From assembly GCF_020526085.1 (NCBI RefSeq), contig NZ_CP084874.1, forward strand, positions 1,488,001 to 1,552,000: a stretch of DNA of 64,000 bases, written 5' to 3'. The notes below the pieces were generated by a model. The model was not told the origin of the DNA. It saw nothing but the letters and a program-made list of their open reading frames with translations, and ran no database searches. Both the position numbers and the translations under genes were made by a program. Within the stretch, counting starts at the first letter, position 1. The number at the start of each line of letters is the position of its first letter. Source of the stretch: Klebsiella africana (lineage in GTDB: Bacteria > Pseudomonadota > Gammaproteobacteria > Enterobacterales > Enterobacteriaceae). Shown piece after piece: positions 20,918-32,043 of this stretch.

Positions 20918-22750
20918 GTGAACGGTGAATTGATTTGGGTTTTAACCCTCCTGGCCATCGCGGTTGTGCTGTTTGCTACCGGCAAGGTGCGCATGGATGC
21001 TATTGCCCTGATGGTTATTGTCGCCTTCGTCCTCAGCGGCACGCTGACGCTGAATGAGGCTTTTTCCGGATTCAGCGATCCTAACGTGATCCTCATTGCC
21101 GCCTTGTTTATTATCGGTGACGGCCTGGTGCGCACCGGGGTGGCGACCAAGATGGGGGCCTGGCTGGTGAGCGTGGCTGGCAGCAGCGAAACCAAAATGC
21201 TGATCTACCTGATGCTCACCGTCGCCGGGCTGGGCGCATTTATGAGCTCAACCGGGGTGGTCGCCATTTTCATTCCGGTGGTGCTCAGCGTGTCGGCGCG
21301 GATGAATACCTCTCCCTCGCGGCTGATGATGCCGCTGAGCTTTGCCGGACTCATCAGCGGGATGATGACCCTGGTCGCAACGCCCCCCAACCTGGTGGTC
21401 AACAGTGAATTGCTGCGCGAAGGGCTGCACGGCTTCAGCTTTTTCAGCGTCACGCCGATTGGCCTGGTGGTGCTGATCCTGGGCATCGTCTATATGCTGG
21501 CGGTGCGCTTTATGCTGAAAACAGATAATGGTGAATCCGCACGTGATGGCCGCAAAAGAAGCACCTTTCGCGATCTGATCCGTGAATATCACCTCACCGG
21601 CCGCGCTCGCCGTCTGGCCATCCGCCCGGGTTCGCCGATGATTGGCCAGCGGCTGGATGATTTAAAACTACGTGAGCGCTACTGCGCCAACGTCATCGGC
21701 GTTGAACGCTGGCGGCGGTTCCGGCGGGTGATCGTCAACGTCAACGGGGTATCGGAATTCCGCGCCCGCGATGTCCTGCTGATCGATATGTCTGCCTCCG
21801 ATGTTGATTTACGCCAGTTTTGCGGCGAACAAATGCTGGAGCCGATGGTGCTGCGCGGCGAGTATTTTGCCGACCAGGCGCTGGATGTGGGCATGGCGGA
21901 GGTGGCGCTGATCCCGGACTCAGAAATGATGGGGAAAACGGTGCGTGAGATAGCCTTCCGCACCCGGTTTGGCCTCAATATTGTCGGCATGAAACGCGAT
22001 GGCAAGGCGATGGATGGATCCGTGGTCGATGAGCCGCTGCAGCTCGGCGATATCCTGCTGGTGGTCGGCAACTGGCGGCAAATTGCCCTGCTGGCGAAGC
22101 GCGGCCGGGATTTCGTGGTGCTCAATATGCCGGTTGAGGTCGATGACGCCTCGCCAGCGCACAGCCAGGCTCCACATGCAATTTTCTGCCTGGTGCTGAT
22201 GGTGGCCCTGATGCTGACGGATGAAATTCCTAACCCGATAGCCGCGATTATCGCCTGCCTGCTGATGGGCAAATTCCGCTGCATCAATGCCGAAAGCGCT
22301 TACAAGGCGATCCACTGGCCGAGCATTATTTTGATTGTCGGGATGATGCCGTTTGCTCTGGCGCTGCAAAAAACCGGTGGGGTGGATCTGGTGGTCAAGG
22401 GACTGATGGACGTCGCCGGAGGCGAGGGGCCTTATCTGATGCTCGGCTGCCTGTTCGTGATGTGCGCGGCGATAGGCTTGTTCATCTCTAATACCGCGAC
22501 GGCGGTGCTGATGGCGCCCATAGCTCTGGCCGCGGCGAAGTCGATGGGCGTATCGCCATACCCCTTCGCCATGGTGGTGGCGATGGCGGCTTCGGCGGCA
22601 TTTATGACTCCAGTCTCCTCGCCGGTCAACACCCTGGTGCTTGGCCCGGGTAAGTACTCCTTCAGCGACTTTGTGAAGATTGGCGTGCCCTTCACCATAC
22701 TGGTAATGGTGGTCTGTGTGCTGCTGATCCCGGTGCTCTTTCCGTTTTAG
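20918..22750 (+). CDS. yfbS: SLC13/DASS-family transporter with TrkA-C (RCK_C) domains, YfbS
   Basis: 610 residues. The N-terminal membrane half (about residues 1-195) and C-terminal membrane half (about 410-610) carry the repeated DASS motifs [14 protein letters not shown] and [14 protein letters not shown]. Between them lie two soluble TrkA-C type regions, recognisable at [10 protein letters not shown] and [17 protein letters not shown]. This is the layout of divalent-anion/sodium symporters with regulatory RCK_C domains. Substrate is unknown. Start GTG at 20918 with CAAGGAAA upstream. Confidence 0.9.
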   Translation: MNGELIWVLTLLAIAVVLFATGKVRMDAIALMVIVAFVLSGTLTLNEAFSGFSDPNVILIAALFIIGDGLVRTGVATKMGAWLVSVAGSSETKMLIYLMLTVAGLGAFMSSTGVVAIFIPVVLSVSARMNTSPSRLMMPLSFAGLISGMMTLVATPPNLVVNSELLREGLHGFSFFSVTPIGLVVLILGIVYMLAVRFMLKTDNGESARDGRKRSTFRDLIREYHLTGRARRLAIRPGSPMIGQRLDDLKLRERYCANVIGVERWRRFRRVIVNVNGVSEFRARDVLLIDMSASDVDLRQFCGEQMLEPMVLRGEYFADQALDVGMAEVALIPDSEMMGKTVREIAFRTRFGLNIVGMKRDGKAMDGSVVDEPLQLGDILLVVGNWRQIALLAKRGRDFVVLNMPVEVDDASPAHSQAPHAIFCLVLMVALMLTDEIPNPIAAIIACLLMGKFRCINAESAYKAIHWPSIILIVGMMPFALALQKTGGVDLVVKGLMDVAGGEGPYLMLGCLFVMCAAIGLFISNTATAVLMAPIALAAAKSMGVSPYPFAMVVAMAASAAFMTPVSSPVNTLVLGPGKYSFSDFVKIGVPFTILVMVVCVLLIPVLFPF

Positions 22751-22754
22751 GATA

Positions 22755-22791
22755 TTCAGGCCGGGCAGGGACAACCGCTGCCCGGCCTGAA
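22755..22791. terminator. Convergent terminator yfbS/yfbR
   Basis: A 14-bp perfect stem (22755-22768 with 22778-22791) starts a few bases after the yfbS stop and reaches the yfbR 3' end. It is GC-rich with A-rich flanking on one side. Confidence 0.75.
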
Positions 22792-22793
22792 AA

Positions 22794-23393
22794 TTACAGC
22801 GGCGAATCCTGGCTTATTTCATCCAGCGACAGCTGGAAGCTCGGAACAAACACCTGCATAAAGTAATCCATCTCCGCGCTGCGCCGTGATTCCAGCGTCT
22901 TTTCCAGACGGCCTTTAGCCAGCAGAAATTCGTTGTTGCCCGCAGACAGTTCTTCGAGGCATTTCAGGTAAGCGCAGAGGGCGTCAGCTTGTTTAACGAT
23001 CGACTGTTCTTCCTCACTGTAGTGGTGCTCGTCAATCAGCGGTTCGAAAATATCCCGCAGCTCGTCAGGAACCATATCCACCAGTTTTTGCTGCGCAATT
23101 TTCTCAATCGCCTTATATTCCTGGGCAATCTGCGAATTGAAGTATTTCACCGGCGTGGGCAGATCGCCGGTAAGCACTTCAGAGGCATCGTGGTACATCG
23201 CCAGCAGGGCAATACGTTCGGCGTTGACCTGGCCGCCAAATTTGCGGTTTTTAATCGCCGCCAGCGCGTGGGCGACCATCGCCACCTGTAGGCTGTGCTC
23301 GGAGACATTTTCGGTGCGAACGTTGCGCATCAGTGGCCAGCGGTTGATCAGTTTCAGGCGGGAGAGGTGGGCAAAGAAATGACTCTGACTCAT
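22794..23393 (-). CDS. yfbR: 5'-deoxynucleotidase YfbR
   Basis: 199 residues. HD-domain phosphohydrolase that removes phosphate from deoxyribonucleoside 5'-monophosphates. The metal ligands are visible: H33 in SEHSLQV, H68 and D69 in [13 protein letters not shown], with the later aspartate in [12 protein letters not shown]. Length equals the E. coli enzyme. It lies downstream of alaA on the same strand with an 81-base gap that contains a GC hairpin. Confidence 0.94.
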   Translation of the reverse strand: MSQSHFFAHLSRLKLINRWPLMRNVRTENVSEHSLQVAMVAHALAAIKNRKFGGQVNAERIALLAMYHDASEVLTGDLPTPVKYFNSQIAQEYKAIEKIAQQKLVDMVPDELRDIFEPLIDEHHYSEEEQSIVKQADALCAYLKCLEELSAGNNEFLLAKGRLEKTLESRRSAEMDYFMQVFVPSFQLSLDEISQDSPL

Positions 23394-23441
23394 AGGAACC
23401 CTTAATCAGTGACAACATCGGGTTCCATTGTGCGCAGGGAT

Positions 23442-23468
23442 CGCCGCCGGATGCAAATACCGGCGGCG
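23442..23468 (-). terminator. Hairpin between alaA and yfbR
   Basis: CGCCGCCGG and CCGGCGGCG form a 9-bp GC stem just after the alaA stop on the minus strand. No T-run, so it may be only a partial terminator. Confidence 0.45.
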
Positions 23469-23474
23469 AAGCGA

Positions 23475-24692
23475 TTAAAGCTGGTGGTAGCCAGAGAGGA
23501 AGCGGCCAAAGCGGGAGATCGCCATCTCCAGGTCGTCTTCGCGAGGCAGAGTCACAATACGTACGTGATCCGGCCACGGCCAGTTAAAGGCGGTACCCTG
23601 CACCAGCAGGACTTTCTCCTGCAACAGGAAATCGAGCACCATTTTCTGATCGTCGTGAATATTAAAGCGCTTCGCGTCGATTTTCGGGAACATATACAGC
23701 GCGCCTTTAGGCTTCACGCAGGAGACGCCCGGAATATCGTTGATCAGTTCCCAGGCGCGGTTGCGTTGTTCATACAGGCGGCCACCGGGGATAATGAATT
23801 CGCTGATGCTTTGATAGCCGCCGAGCGCCGTCTGGATAGCATGCTGAGCCGGCACGTTGGCGCACAGACGCATTGACGCCAGCATCTCCAGCCCTTCGAT
23901 ATAGCCCTTCGCGTGTTTTTTCGGGCCATTCAGCACCATCCAGCCCTGGCGGAAGCCGGCAACGCGGTAGGTTTTTGACAGCCCGTTGAAGGTTACCGTC
24001 AGCAGGTCCGGCGCCAGGGCGGCAATCGAATGATGCTGGGCTTCGTCGTAGAGGATCTTGTCGTAGATTTCATCGGCGAAAATGATCAGGTTATGCTGCC
24101 GGGCGATCTCCACGATCTCTTGCAGCAGTTCTTTTGAGTAGACCGCGCCGGTGGGGTTGTTGGGGTTAATGATCACGATCCCGCGGGTGCGGGGGGTGAT
24201 TTTCGCACGAATATCGTCAAGATCCGGGAACCAGTCAGAGGATTCATCACACAGGTAGTGCACCGCTTTGCCGCTGGAAAGCGACACCGCCGCTGTCCAC
24301 AGCGGATAATCGGGGGCGGGAACCAGCATCTCATCGCCGCTGTTTAACAGCGCCTGCATTGCCTGCACAATCAGCTCTGACACGCCATTGCCAATGTAAA
24401 TATCTTCCACGGTGACATCGCGCATTCCCCGTGCCTGGTAATGCTGCATGATGGCTTTACGCGCCGAGTACAATCCTTTCGAATCGCAGTAACCCTGGGC
24501 GGTAGGCAGATTGCGGATGACGTCGACGAGGATCTCGTCAGGGGCCTCGAAGCCGAATGGCGCCGGGTTGCCGATGTTCAGTTTCAGAACCTTATTGCCT
24601 TCTTCTTCAAGACGTTTCGCTTCTTTCAGAACCGGGCCGCGGATGTCATAACAGACGTTCTCTAACTTGCTGGATTTTTCGATGGGGGACAT
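23475..24692 (-). CDS. alaA: Glutamate-pyruvate aminotransferase AlaA
   Basis: 405 residues from ATG 24692 (MSPIEKSSKLENVCYDIRG), matching E. coli AlaA; the frame extends ten residues further without similarity. PLP aminotransferase of fold type I making alanine from pyruvate and glutamate. Seen: LNIGNPAPFGF, YIGNGVSELI, PDYPLWTA, NPNNPTGAVY, FADEIYDKI and the PLP lysine in FNGLSKTYRVAGFRQGW near residue 240. It is divergent from lrhA across an 870-base gap. Confidence 0.96.
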   Translation of the reverse strand: MSPIEKSSKLENVCYDIRGPVLKEAKRLEEEGNKVLKLNIGNPAPFGFEAPDEILVDVIRNLPTAQGYCDSKGLYSARKAIMQHYQARGMRDVTVEDIYIGNGVSELIVQAMQALLNSGDEMLVPAPDYPLWTAAVSLSSGKAVHYLCDESSDWFPDLDDIRAKITPRTRGIVIINPNNPTGAVYSKELLQEIVEIARQHNLIIFADEIYDKILYDEAQHHSIAALAPDLLTVTFNGLSKTYRVAGFRQGWMVLNGPKKHAKGYIEGLEMLASMRLCANVPAQHAIQTALGGYQSISEFIIPGGRLYEQRNRAWELINDIPGVSCVKPKGALYMFPKIDAKRFNIHDDQKMVLDFLLQEKVLLVQGTAFNWPWPDHVRIVTLPREDDLEMAISRFGRFLSGYHQL

Positions 24693-25564
24693 GAATCTTG
24701 ACCTTTTAGCTGTTATCGCCACTCCCTGCCGTGGAAGTCAGCACGGAACAATGTACTCCGCCTCCCCGCTGTTTTGAAGGCTTTGCAGGAGAAGATTTTG
24801 CTAATGCAGAATTTTAAGCGTAATTGATTTATCTGCTGTTGGCGGGTTTAATCTATAGCTTATGCCTGTTTATGGATATTTTTCGGTCGTATATGTAACC
24901 GTAATGTCATTTTCACCAACATTTATCTGGTTTGTATGTGTGGCGAGAGAGAATGCGAGGAAGCGCAGTGAGCTATAAAAGCGACCCTTAAGGTAATTAA
25001 GCACTGATTTGTGATTTTGATGTTAAATATTTTTAATAAAAAGCAGCGCTCGCCCACAATATTCTTATTTTTGACAGGTAATAATCTGAGGTTTGTTAAT
25101 TTCTACAAGATGTTGAAAAAAATTTAAAATTACCTGAGTTAATCCTTATTAAGGCTTATAAAAAGGATGGATATCGGTTAGAATATCGCCGTTAATGTCA
25201 GTGTTAACCCACTGTTTTGCGGTGGAATTGATAATTAATATATTGTTATTACAGGATTTTATTGTTCTTTTTCTCTCTCGTAAAGCACGCTAAAAACAGG
25301 CTTTCTGGCCATGACCGCCCGCTTCATTGCGGCGATGTATGAAGCCCGGCAGATCGTGGCAATAAATAACGATGAGAAATACGAACAATATATTACTCCG
25401 AGGTTCTGTGCATTTGCGCAGACGAGTACTTTGACATGTAATAACGTTCGTCCAGTTGTTTATCCGCCATCGAAAGGGTGAGCACGAGGCTCAGGGATTA
25501 GCTGGAAACCTGGCGTGAAGCATCAACAAGGCAGGTCGGCGTTAGCTACCTGTAAGTGAACAAT
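24693..25564. promoter_or_regulatory. Long AT-rich divergent region alaA / lrhA
   Basis: 872 bases with no convincing gene. The stretch from about 24780 to 25290 is distinctly AT-rich. A perfect -35 TTGACA at 25071-25076 is followed after 17-18 bases by TGTTAA/GTTAAT, a candidate lrhA promoter that would leave a leader of roughly 450 bases. E. coli lrhA is known to have a long untranslated leader. No riboswitch or sRNA was recognised. Confidence 0.4.
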
Positions 25565-26491
25565 ATGATTAATACCAATCGTCCGATACTTAACCTCGAT
25601 CTCGATCTGCTGCGCACCTTCGTTGCGGTCGCCGATCTGAACACCTTTGCCGCTGCTGCTGCCGCGGTGTGTCGTACCCAGTCCGCGGTCAGCCAGCAAA
25701 TGCAACGCCTTGAGCAGCTGGTGGGTAAAGAACTTTTCGCCCGCCACGGGCGCAACAAACTACTGACCGAACAGGGCATCCAGCTGCTGGGTTATGCCCG
25801 TAAAATCCTGCGTTTTAACGATGAGGCCTGCATGTCATTGATGTATGGCAGCCTGCAGGGAGGGATGACAATTGGTGCGTCGGAAGAAACGGCCGATACC
25901 ATCCTGCCGTTTTTGTTAAACCGCATCGGCGGCTTCTACCCCCGAATGACGCTGGAGATTAAAGTGCATCCGCATGCCGCGATCATGGAGATGCTCGCTG
26001 AGGGGGAAGTGGATCTGGCATTGTCCACGCATCAGCCTGATGGCTTTAGCTCTTTTACTCTGCGAACGTCGCCCACCCTCTGGTACTGTGCGGCGGAATA
26101 CGTACTGGCACAAGGGGAGTCGATTCCCCTTATCCTGCTGGAGGAGCCGGGGCCATTTCGTCAGGACATTATTACCGCGCTGGAAGCCGCCCATGTCTCA
26201 TGGCATCTGGCCCATGCCGCCTCTTCGCTGTCCGGGGTGAAAGCCGCGGTTAAAGCTGGGCTGGGCGTCACGGCGCGGCCGGTTGAAATGATGAGCGCTG
26301 ACCTGCGGGTGGCTGGCATAAGCGATGGTTTACCGGCGCTACCAGATACCCGGTATGTCGTTAGCTGTAATCCGCAGACGGTGAGCGAACTGCCGCAGGC
26401 GATTTTTCAGTCTCTCAGTCAGGAGAGCTACCCCTGGCGCACAGGGGCAGCGCTTACCCCGGAAGAGGGAGGAAATACCCTCATTTTATGA
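25565..26491 (+). CDS. lrhA: LysR-type regulator LrhA
   Basis: 308 residues from ATG 25565 ([19 protein letters not shown]); GTG 25556 would add three residues. The N-terminal winged helix-turn-helix (about residues 8-67, [28 protein letters not shown]) is almost the same as remembered E. coli LrhA, which represses flhDC, controls fimbriae and RpoS synthesis and regulates itself. The C-terminal effector domain from about residue 95 is clearly more divergent, and the tail after SQESYPWR differs. Position directly upstream of nuoA is as in E. coli. Confidence 0.93.
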   Translation: MINTNRPILNLDLDLLRTFVAVADLNTFAAAAAAVCRTQSAVSQQMQRLEQLVGKELFARHGRNKLLTEQGIQLLGYARKILRFNDEACMSLMYGSLQGGMTIGASEETADTILPFLLNRIGGFYPRMTLEIKVHPHAAIMEMLAEGEVDLALSTHQPDGFSSFTLRTSPTLWYCAAEYVLAQGESIPLILLEEPGPFRQDIITALEAAHVSWHLAHAASSLSGVKAAVKAGLGVTARPVEMMSADLRVAGISDGLPALPDTRYVVSCNPQTVSELPQAIFQSLSQESYPWRTGAALTPEEGGNTLIL

Positions 26492-26544
26492 GGGAAATAA
26501 TGCTAACAAAGATCACAAAAACTGGTAACAGAATGTAAGTGCGC

Positions 26545-26590
26545 AAAAAGAGCCTCAGAGGTGGATTTCCCACCAGCTGGCTCTTTTTTT
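26545..26590 (+). terminator. Terminator after lrhA
   Basis: AAAAAGAGCC (26545-26554) pairs with GGCTCTTTTT (26579-26588); an inner GGTGG/CCACC stem lies between, and seven T follow. Classic rho-independent structure. Confidence 0.88.
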
Positions 26591-27143
26591 GCCACTGTTA
26601 TTGATGATTTGAATGTTTTTTTTATTTCTTTCAAGAAAAATCAGCAACCTGGCGTGATATAGCGCTCACCTTGTCGACTTTTTTCGGCACTTTCAACACT
26701 TCCTGCTAATGTTAAAAAACCGGACAGATTGTTGCCGTTTTCCAGATGTAATTAACAAAAGCGTGTCACAGATCAAGAAAATACCCCTCTTTGGGGGGAG
26801 GAATCGAGGCTAAATCCTGTCAAAATGGATGGGTACTTTTGATTTACGACGGAAACGGACACGATTCAACAACACTAAAACCGAACAGTATGCAAGGTTA
26901 TTCCGCAGAAAAGGGCATTTAATGTTAATGAAAAGATTCCAATGTAAATTAATGTTGTGAAAACTTTTGTTAAAGTTGACAAAAGGTTAAAGAAAGGGGT
27001 AAAAAGCCACGGCATCTGGGCTTCTCACATCGACCAGGGACGCTTTTTTGCACGGTTATTTTTTATTCCTCCCGTGAAACGCTGTGGCGTTCATCTGCCA
27101 GTAAGAGCAGAGGGTTTTGGCGCTACACTTTTTTGGTTAAGCA
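26591..27143 (+). promoter_or_regulatory. nuo operon promoter region with NarL-type heptamers
   Basis: About 550 bases, AT-rich, no supported gene. Three heptamers agree with the NarL consensus TACYYMT: TACCCCT at 26782-26788, the complement as ATGGGTA at 26829-26835, and the complement as AGGGGTA at 26995-27001. In E. coli nuo transcription responds to nitrate through NarL and to ArcA, from promoters far upstream of nuoA. Individual heptamers occur by chance, so binding is only suggested. Confidence 0.45.
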
Positions 27144-27590
27144 ATGCGTATGTCAACATCCACTGAAGTCATCGCTCATCATTGGGCATTCGCTATATTT
27201 CTCATCATCGCTATCGGCCTGTGCTGCCTCATGCTCGTCGGCGGCTGGTACCTTGGCGGTCGCGCGCGCGCGCGTAGTAAAAACACGCCGTTTGAATCGG
27301 GGATCGACTCCGTCGGTTCGGCCCGCTTACGTCTTTCTGCGAAGTTTTATCTGGTTGCCATGTTCTTCGTTATCTTCGACGTGGAAGCCCTGTATCTCTA
27401 CGCATGGTCGACCTCTATCCGCGAAAGCGGCTGGGTCGGCTTTGTGGAAGCCGCAATTTTCATTTTAGTGCTACTGGCTGGTCTGGTTTATCTCGTTCGC
27501 ATCGGCGCACTGGACTGGACGCCTGCGCGTTCCCGTCGCACGCTGGTTAACCCGGAAACAGACAGTCCCACTAACCGTCATATGCAGTAA
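27144..27590 (+). CDS. nuoA: NADH-quinone oxidoreductase subunit A
   Basis: 148 residues, three membrane helices. First gene of the 13-gene complex I operon. NuoA (ND3 homologue) sits at the junction of membrane and peripheral arms; the conserved acidic-aromatic loop [16 protein letters not shown] and the helix [13 protein letters not shown] are present. ATG at 27144 corresponds to the E. coli start; an internal ATG two codons on is possible. nuoB follows after 15 bases. Confidence 0.96.
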   Translation: MRMSTSTEVIAHHWAFAIFLIIAIGLCCLMLVGGWYLGGRARARSKNTPFESGIDSVGSARLRLSAKFYLVAMFFVIFDVEALYLYAWSTSIRESGWVGFVEAAIFILVLLAGLVYLVRIGALDWTPARSRRTLVNPETDSPTNRHMQ

Positions 27591-27605
27591 AAGCGAGGCA
27601 ATAAG

Positions 27606-28280
27606 ATGGATTATACGCTCACCCGCATAGATCCTAACGGTGAGAACGACCGTTACCCCCTGCAGAAACAGGAGATCGTTACCGATCCGCTGGAGCAGGA
27701 AGTCAACAAAAGCGTGTATATGGGGAAACTCGAACACGCGCTGCATGACATGGTGAACTGGGGCCGTAAGAACTCAATTTGGCCGTACAACTTCGGCCTT
27801 TCTTGCTGTTATGTGGAAATGGTGACGTCATTCACTGCGGTGCATGACGTTGCGCGTTTTGGGGCAGAAGTTCTGCGCGCCTCTCCGCGTCAGGCGGACC
27901 TGATGGTGGTCGCGGGAACTTGCTTTACCAAAATGGCGCCGGTTATTCAGCGTCTCTACGATCAGATGCTGGAGCCGAAGTGGGTGATCTCCATGGGCGC
28001 CTGCGCTAACTCCGGCGGCATGTACGACATTTATTCTGTCGTTCAGGGCGTGGATAAATTCATTCCGGTCGATGTGTACATCCCGGGCTGCCCGCCGCGT
28101 CCGGAGGCCTATATGCAGGCGCTGATGCTGCTGCAGGAGTCCATTGGTAAAGAACGTCGTCCGCTCTCATGGGTGGTTGGCGATCAGGGCGTTTATCGCG
28201 CCAATATGCAGTCGGAACGCGAGCGTAAACGCGGCGAACGTATTGCAGTGACCAATCTGCGGACGCCGGACGAGATTTAA
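27606..28280 (+). CDS. nuoB: NADH-quinone oxidoreductase subunit B
   Basis: 224 residues. Carries iron-sulfur cluster N2, the last electron carrier before quinone. Ligands visible: tandem C67-C68 in GLSCCYVEM, the cysteine in AGTCFTKM and the one in [11 protein letters not shown]. Compared with the 220-residue E. coli protein, four residues (EHAL type) are inserted at [14 protein letters not shown] before the cluster, which shifts the ligands from 63/64 to 67/68. The rest is nearly unchanged. Confidence 0.97.
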   Translation: MDYTLTRIDPNGENDRYPLQKQEIVTDPLEQEVNKSVYMGKLEHALHDMVNWGRKNSIWPYNFGLSCCYVEMVTSFTAVHDVARFGAEVLRASPRQADLMVVAGTCFTKMAPVIQRLYDQMLEPKWVISMGACANSGGMYDIYSVVQGVDKFIPVDVYIPGCPPRPEAYMQALMLLQESIGKERRPLSWVVGDQGVYRANMQSERERKRGERIAVTNLRTPDEI

Positions 28281-28366
28281 TTTGCGCCTGCGGGCGGGAG
28301 AACCACTTCGCAAATCAATCTACAACAGCGCGAAGTCTCGCCGGCAGTCACCACGGACCTTTTGCA

Positions 28367-30175
28367 ATGGTGAACAATATGACCGATTTAACCGCGCATG
28401 ACGCCGCACCAGCCTGGCAAACCCGCGATCACCTTGATGACCCGGTGATTGGCGAACTGCGCAACCGCTTTGGGCCGGATGCCTTTACCGTTCAGCCAAC
28501 CCGTACCGGCGTACCGGTAGTATGGGTGAAGCGTGAACAGCTGCTGGAGGTGGGTGATTTCCTGAAGAAATTGCCGAAGCCTTACGTGATGCTGTTTGAC
28601 CTGCACGGCATGGACGAACGTCTGCGCACGCACCGCGAGGGCCTGCCCGCCGCGGATTTTTCCGTTTTCTATCACCTGATCTCCATCGACCGCAATCGCG
28701 ACATCATGCTCAAGGTGGCGCTGTCGGAAAACGATCTGCACCTGCCGACTTTCACCAAACTGTTCCCCAACGCCAACTGGTATGAGCGTGAAACCTGGGA
28801 AATGTTTGGCATTACCTTCGATGGTCACCCGAATCTGCGTCGCATCATGATGCCGCCGACCTGGGAAGGCCACCCGCTGCGTAAAGACTACCCGGCGCGC
28901 GCCACCGAGTTCGACCCGTTTGAGCTGACCAAAGCCAAACAGGATCTGGAGATGGAAGCGCTGACCTTTAAACCGGAAGAGTGGGGCATGAAGCGCGGCA
29001 CCGACAACGAGGACTTCATGTTCCTCAACCTCGGTCCGAACCACCCATCGGCGCATGGTGCGTTCCGCATTATTCTGCAGCTGGACGGCGAAGAGATCGT
29101 CGACTGCGTACCGGATATCGGTTATCACCACCGCGGCGCCGAGAAGATGGGCGAGCGCCAGTCCTGGCACAGCTACATCCCGTATACCGACCGTATTGAA
29201 TACCTCGGCGGCTGCGTCAACGAGATGCCGTACGTGCTGGCAGTGGAAAAACTGGCCGGGATCACCGTACCGGATCGCGTGAACGTGATCCGCGTGATGC
29301 TCTCCGAACTGTTCCGCATCAACAGCCACCTGCTGTATATCTCGACCTTTATTCAGGACGTCGGCGCGATGACGCCGGTCTTCTTCGCCTTTACCGATCG
29401 GCAGAAAATCTACGATCTGGTGGAAGCGATCACCGGTTTCCGTATGCACCCGGCGTGGTTCCGCATCGGCGGCGTCGCGCACGATCTGCCGCGCGGCTGG
29501 GATCGCCTGCTGCGTGAGTTCCTCGAGTGGATGCCGAAGCGTCTGGACTCCTATGAAAAAGCCGCCCTGCGCAACACCATTCTGAAAGGACGTTCCGTCG
29601 GCGTGGCCGCCTACACCGCGAAAGAAGCGCTGGAGTGGGGCACCACCGGCGCAGGCCTGCGCGCCACCGGTATCGGCTTCGACGTGCGTAAATGGCGTCC
29701 TTACTCTGGCTATGAAAACTTCGACTTTGAAGTCCCGACCGGCGGTGGCGTTTCTGACTGCTACACCCGCGTGATGCTGAAAGTCGAAGAGCTGCGCCAG
29801 AGCCTGCGCATTCTTCAGCAGTGCCTCGATAACATGCCGGAAGGCCCGTTCAAAGCGGATCATCCGCTGACTACGCCGCCGCCGAAAGAGCGCACGCTAC
29901 AGCATATCGAAACCCTGATCACCCACTTCCTGCAGGTATCGTGGGGCCCGGTGATGCCGGCCAACGAATCCTTCCAGATGATTGAGGCGACCAAAGGGAT
30001 TAACAGTTACTACCTGACCAGCGACGGCAGCACCATGAGCTACCGTACCCGCGTCCGTACGCCGAGCTTTGCGCACCTGCAGCAGATCCCGTCGGCAATC
30101 CGCGGCAGCCTGGTATCCGACCTGATCGTGTATCTGGGTAGTATCGATTTTGTTATGTCAGACGTGGACCGCTAA
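28367..30175 (+). CDS. nuoCD: NADH-quinone oxidoreductase fused subunit C/D
   Basis: 602 residues. As in other gamma-proteobacteria, the NuoC (30 kDa-like, about residues 1-190, with [17 protein letters not shown] and NLRRIMMP) and NuoD (49 kDa-like, about 210-602, with [12 protein letters not shown] and [12 protein letters not shown]) parts form one chain. The D part lines the quinone pocket with NuoB; the histidine of NHPSAHG and the tyrosine of the [13 protein letters not shown] region belong to that site. A hydrophilic 86-base gap precedes it. Confidence 0.97.
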   Translation: MVNNMTDLTAHDAAPAWQTRDHLDDPVIGELRNRFGPDAFTVQPTRTGVPVVWVKREQLLEVGDFLKKLPKPYVMLFDLHGMDERLRTHREGLPAADFSVFYHLISIDRNRDIMLKVALSENDLHLPTFTKLFPNANWYERETWEMFGITFDGHPNLRRIMMPPTWEGHPLRKDYPARATEFDPFELTKAKQDLEMEALTFKPEEWGMKRGTDNEDFMFLNLGPNHPSAHGAFRIILQLDGEEIVDCVPDIGYHHRGAEKMGERQSWHSYIPYTDRIEYLGGCVNEMPYVLAVEKLAGITVPDRVNVIRVMLSELFRINSHLLYISTFIQDVGAMTPVFFAFTDRQKIYDLVEAITGFRMHPAWFRIGGVAHDLPRGWDRLLREFLEWMPKRLDSYEKAALRNTILKGRSVGVAAYTAKEALEWGTTGAGLRATGIGFDVRKWRPYSGYENFDFEVPTGGGVSDCYTRVMLKVEELRQSLRILQQCLDNMPEGPFKADHPLTTPPPKERTLQHIETLITHFLQVSWGPVMPANESFQMIEATKGINSYYLTSDGSTMSYRTRVRTPSFAHLQQIPSAIRGSLVSDLIVYLGSIDFVMSDVDR

Positions 30176-30177
30176 TT

Positions 30178-30678
30178 ATGCACGAGAATCAACAACCACA
30201 AACCGAGGCTTTTGAGCTGAGTGCGGCAGAGCGTGAGGCTATTGAGCACGAGAAGCACCACTACGAAGACCCGCGTGCGGCGTCCATCGAAGCGCTGAAA
30301 ATCGTTCAGAAACAGCGTGGCTGGGTGCCGGATGGCGCGATCTATGCGATCGCCGATGTGCTGGGGATCCCGGCGAGCGATGTCGAAGGCGTGGCAACAT
30401 TTTACAGCCAGATTTTCCGTCAGCCGGTTGGCCGTCACGTGATCCGCTACTGCGACAGCGTGGTGTGCCACATCACCGGTTATCAGGGTATTCAGGCTGC
30501 GATTGAGAAGAAGCTGAATATCAAGCCAGGGCAGACCACCTTTGACGGCCGCTTCACGCTGCTGCCGACCTGCTGCCTGGGCAACTGCGACAAGGGACCG
30601 ACCATGATGATTGATGAGGACACTCACAGTCATCTGACGCCGGAGGCAATTCCTGACCTGCTGGAGCAGTACAAATGA
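30178..30678 (+). CDS. nuoE: NADH-quinone oxidoreductase subunit E
   Basis: 166 residues. Thioredoxin-like subunit of the NADH-oxidising module carrying the [2Fe-2S] cluster N1a. The four ligands are C92 and C97 ([11 protein letters not shown]) and C133 and C137 ([10 protein letters not shown]). It starts two bases after the nuoCD stop and overlaps nuoF by four bases (ATGA), so translation is coupled. Confidence 0.97.
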   Translation: MHENQQPQTEAFELSAAEREAIEHEKHHYEDPRAASIEALKIVQKQRGWVPDGAIYAIADVLGIPASDVEGVATFYSQIFRQPVGRHVIRYCDSVVCHITGYQGIQAAIEKKLNIKPGQTTFDGRFTLLPTCCLGNCDKGPTMMIDEDTHSHLTPEAIPDLLEQYK

Positions 30679-32012
30679 AAACCGTAATTCGTACTGCGGA
30701 AACGCATCCGCTCACTTGGCGCCTGCGCGACGACAAGCAGCCGGTATGGCTGGACGAGTATCGCAGCAAAAATGGCTATGAAGGGGCGCGTAAAGCCCTG
30801 ACCGGTATGGCCCCGGATGAGATTGTCACGGCGGTCAAAGACGCTGGCCTGAAAGGGCGCGGCGGCGCGGGCTTCTCCACCGGTCTGAAGTGGAGCCTGA
30901 TGCCGAAAGACGAATCCATGAACATCCGTTACCTGCTGTGTAACGCCGATGAGATGGAGCCGGGCACCTATAAAGACCGTCTGCTGATGGAGCAGCTGCC
31001 GCACCTGCTGGTAGAAGGCATGCTGATCTCCGCGTTTGCGCTGAAAGCGTACCGCGGCTACATCTTCCTGCGCGGGGAATATATTGAAGCGGCCCAGCAT
31101 CTGCGTCGCGCGATTGCCGAAGCCACCGAAGCGGGTCTGTTGGGGAAAAACATCCTCGGCACCGGGTTTGACTTCGAACTGTTTGTTCACACCGGGGCAG
31201 GGCGCTATATCTGCGGCGAAGAGACGGCGCTGATCAACTCCCTGGAAGGCCGCCGCGCCAACCCGCGTTCCAAGCCGCCGTTCCCGGCGAGCTCCGGCGT
31301 ATGGGGCAAGCCGACCTGCGTCAACAACGTGGAAACCCTGTGCAACGTGCCGGCGATCCTCGCCAACGGCGTCGAGTGGTACCAGAACATTTCCACCAGC
31401 AAAGATGCGGGCACCAAACTGATGGGCTTTTCCGGCCGGGTGAAGAATCCGGGCGTCTGGGAGCTGCCGTTCGGCACCACTGCCCGTGAGATCCTCGAAG
31501 ATTACGCTGGCGGCATGCGCGATGGCCTGAAGTTTAAAGCCTGGCAACCGGGCGGGGCAGGAACCGACTTCCTCACCGAAGCGCATCTTGATCTGCCGAT
31601 GGAATTCGAAAGCATTGGGAAAGCGGGCAGCCGTCTGGGTACCTCGCTGGCGATGGCCGTTGACCACGAGATCAACATGGTCTCGCTGGTGCGCAACCTT
31701 GAAGAGTTCTTTGCCCGCGAGTCCTGCGGCTGGTGTACGCCGTGCCGTGATGGTCTGCCGTGGAGCGTGAAGATCCTGCGCGCCCTGGAGCGCGGCGAAG
31801 GCCAGCCTGGCGATATCGAAACGCTTGAGCAACTGTGTCGATTCCTGGGCCCTGGTAAAACCTTCTGCGCACACGCGCCGGGTGCGGTCGAGCCGCTACA
31901 GAGCGCGATTAAATATTTCCGCGAAGAATTCGAGGCTGGCATTAAGCAGCAGTTCAGCAATACCCATGCAATCAACGGGATTCAGCCGAACCTGCTTAAG
32001 ACGCGCTGGTAA
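30675..32012 (+). CDS. nuoF: NADH-quinone oxidoreductase subunit F
   Basis: 445 residues. Binds NADH and FMN and passes electrons to cluster N3. The FMN loop [10 protein letters not shown] is at residues 61-70, the NADH/FMN region [19 protein letters not shown] follows, and the [4Fe-4S] ligands begin at C351 in ESCGWCTPC with the fourth cysteine in [10 protein letters not shown]. Full length with intact sites. Confidence 0.97.
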   Translation: MKTVIRTAETHPLTWRLRDDKQPVWLDEYRSKNGYEGARKALTGMAPDEIVTAVKDAGLKGRGGAGFSTGLKWSLMPKDESMNIRYLLCNADEMEPGTYKDRLLMEQLPHLLVEGMLISAFALKAYRGYIFLRGEYIEAAQHLRRAIAEATEAGLLGKNILGTGFDFELFVHTGAGRYICGEETALINSLEGRRANPRSKPPFPASSGVWGKPTCVNNVETLCNVPAILANGVEWYQNISTSKDAGTKLMGFSGRVKNPGVWELPFGTTAREILEDYAGGMRDGLKFKAWQPGGAGTDFLTEAHLDLPMEFESIGKAGSRLGTSLAMAVDHEINMVSLVRNLEEFFARESCGWCTPCRDGLPWSVKILRALERGEGQPGDIETLEQLCRFLGPGKTFCAHAPGAVEPLQSAIKYFREEFEAGIKQQFSNTHAINGIQPNLLKTRW

Positions 32013-32043
32013 TCAAAGGTTTTTTATTTTTGGAAGCACGCAA

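Noticed and set aside
26957..27166. Small 69-codon frame overlapping the nuoA start
   Set aside because: Weak start, no similarity recognised, overlaps nuoA and lies in the known leader region.
28388..29863. 491-codon open frame opposite nuoCD
   Set aside because: Antisense shadow of nuoCD with no recognisable domain and no ribosome site.
31825..32043. N-terminal extension of nuoG
   Set aside because: It lies inside nuoF; the family start MATIHVDG at 32044 gives the standard 908 residues.
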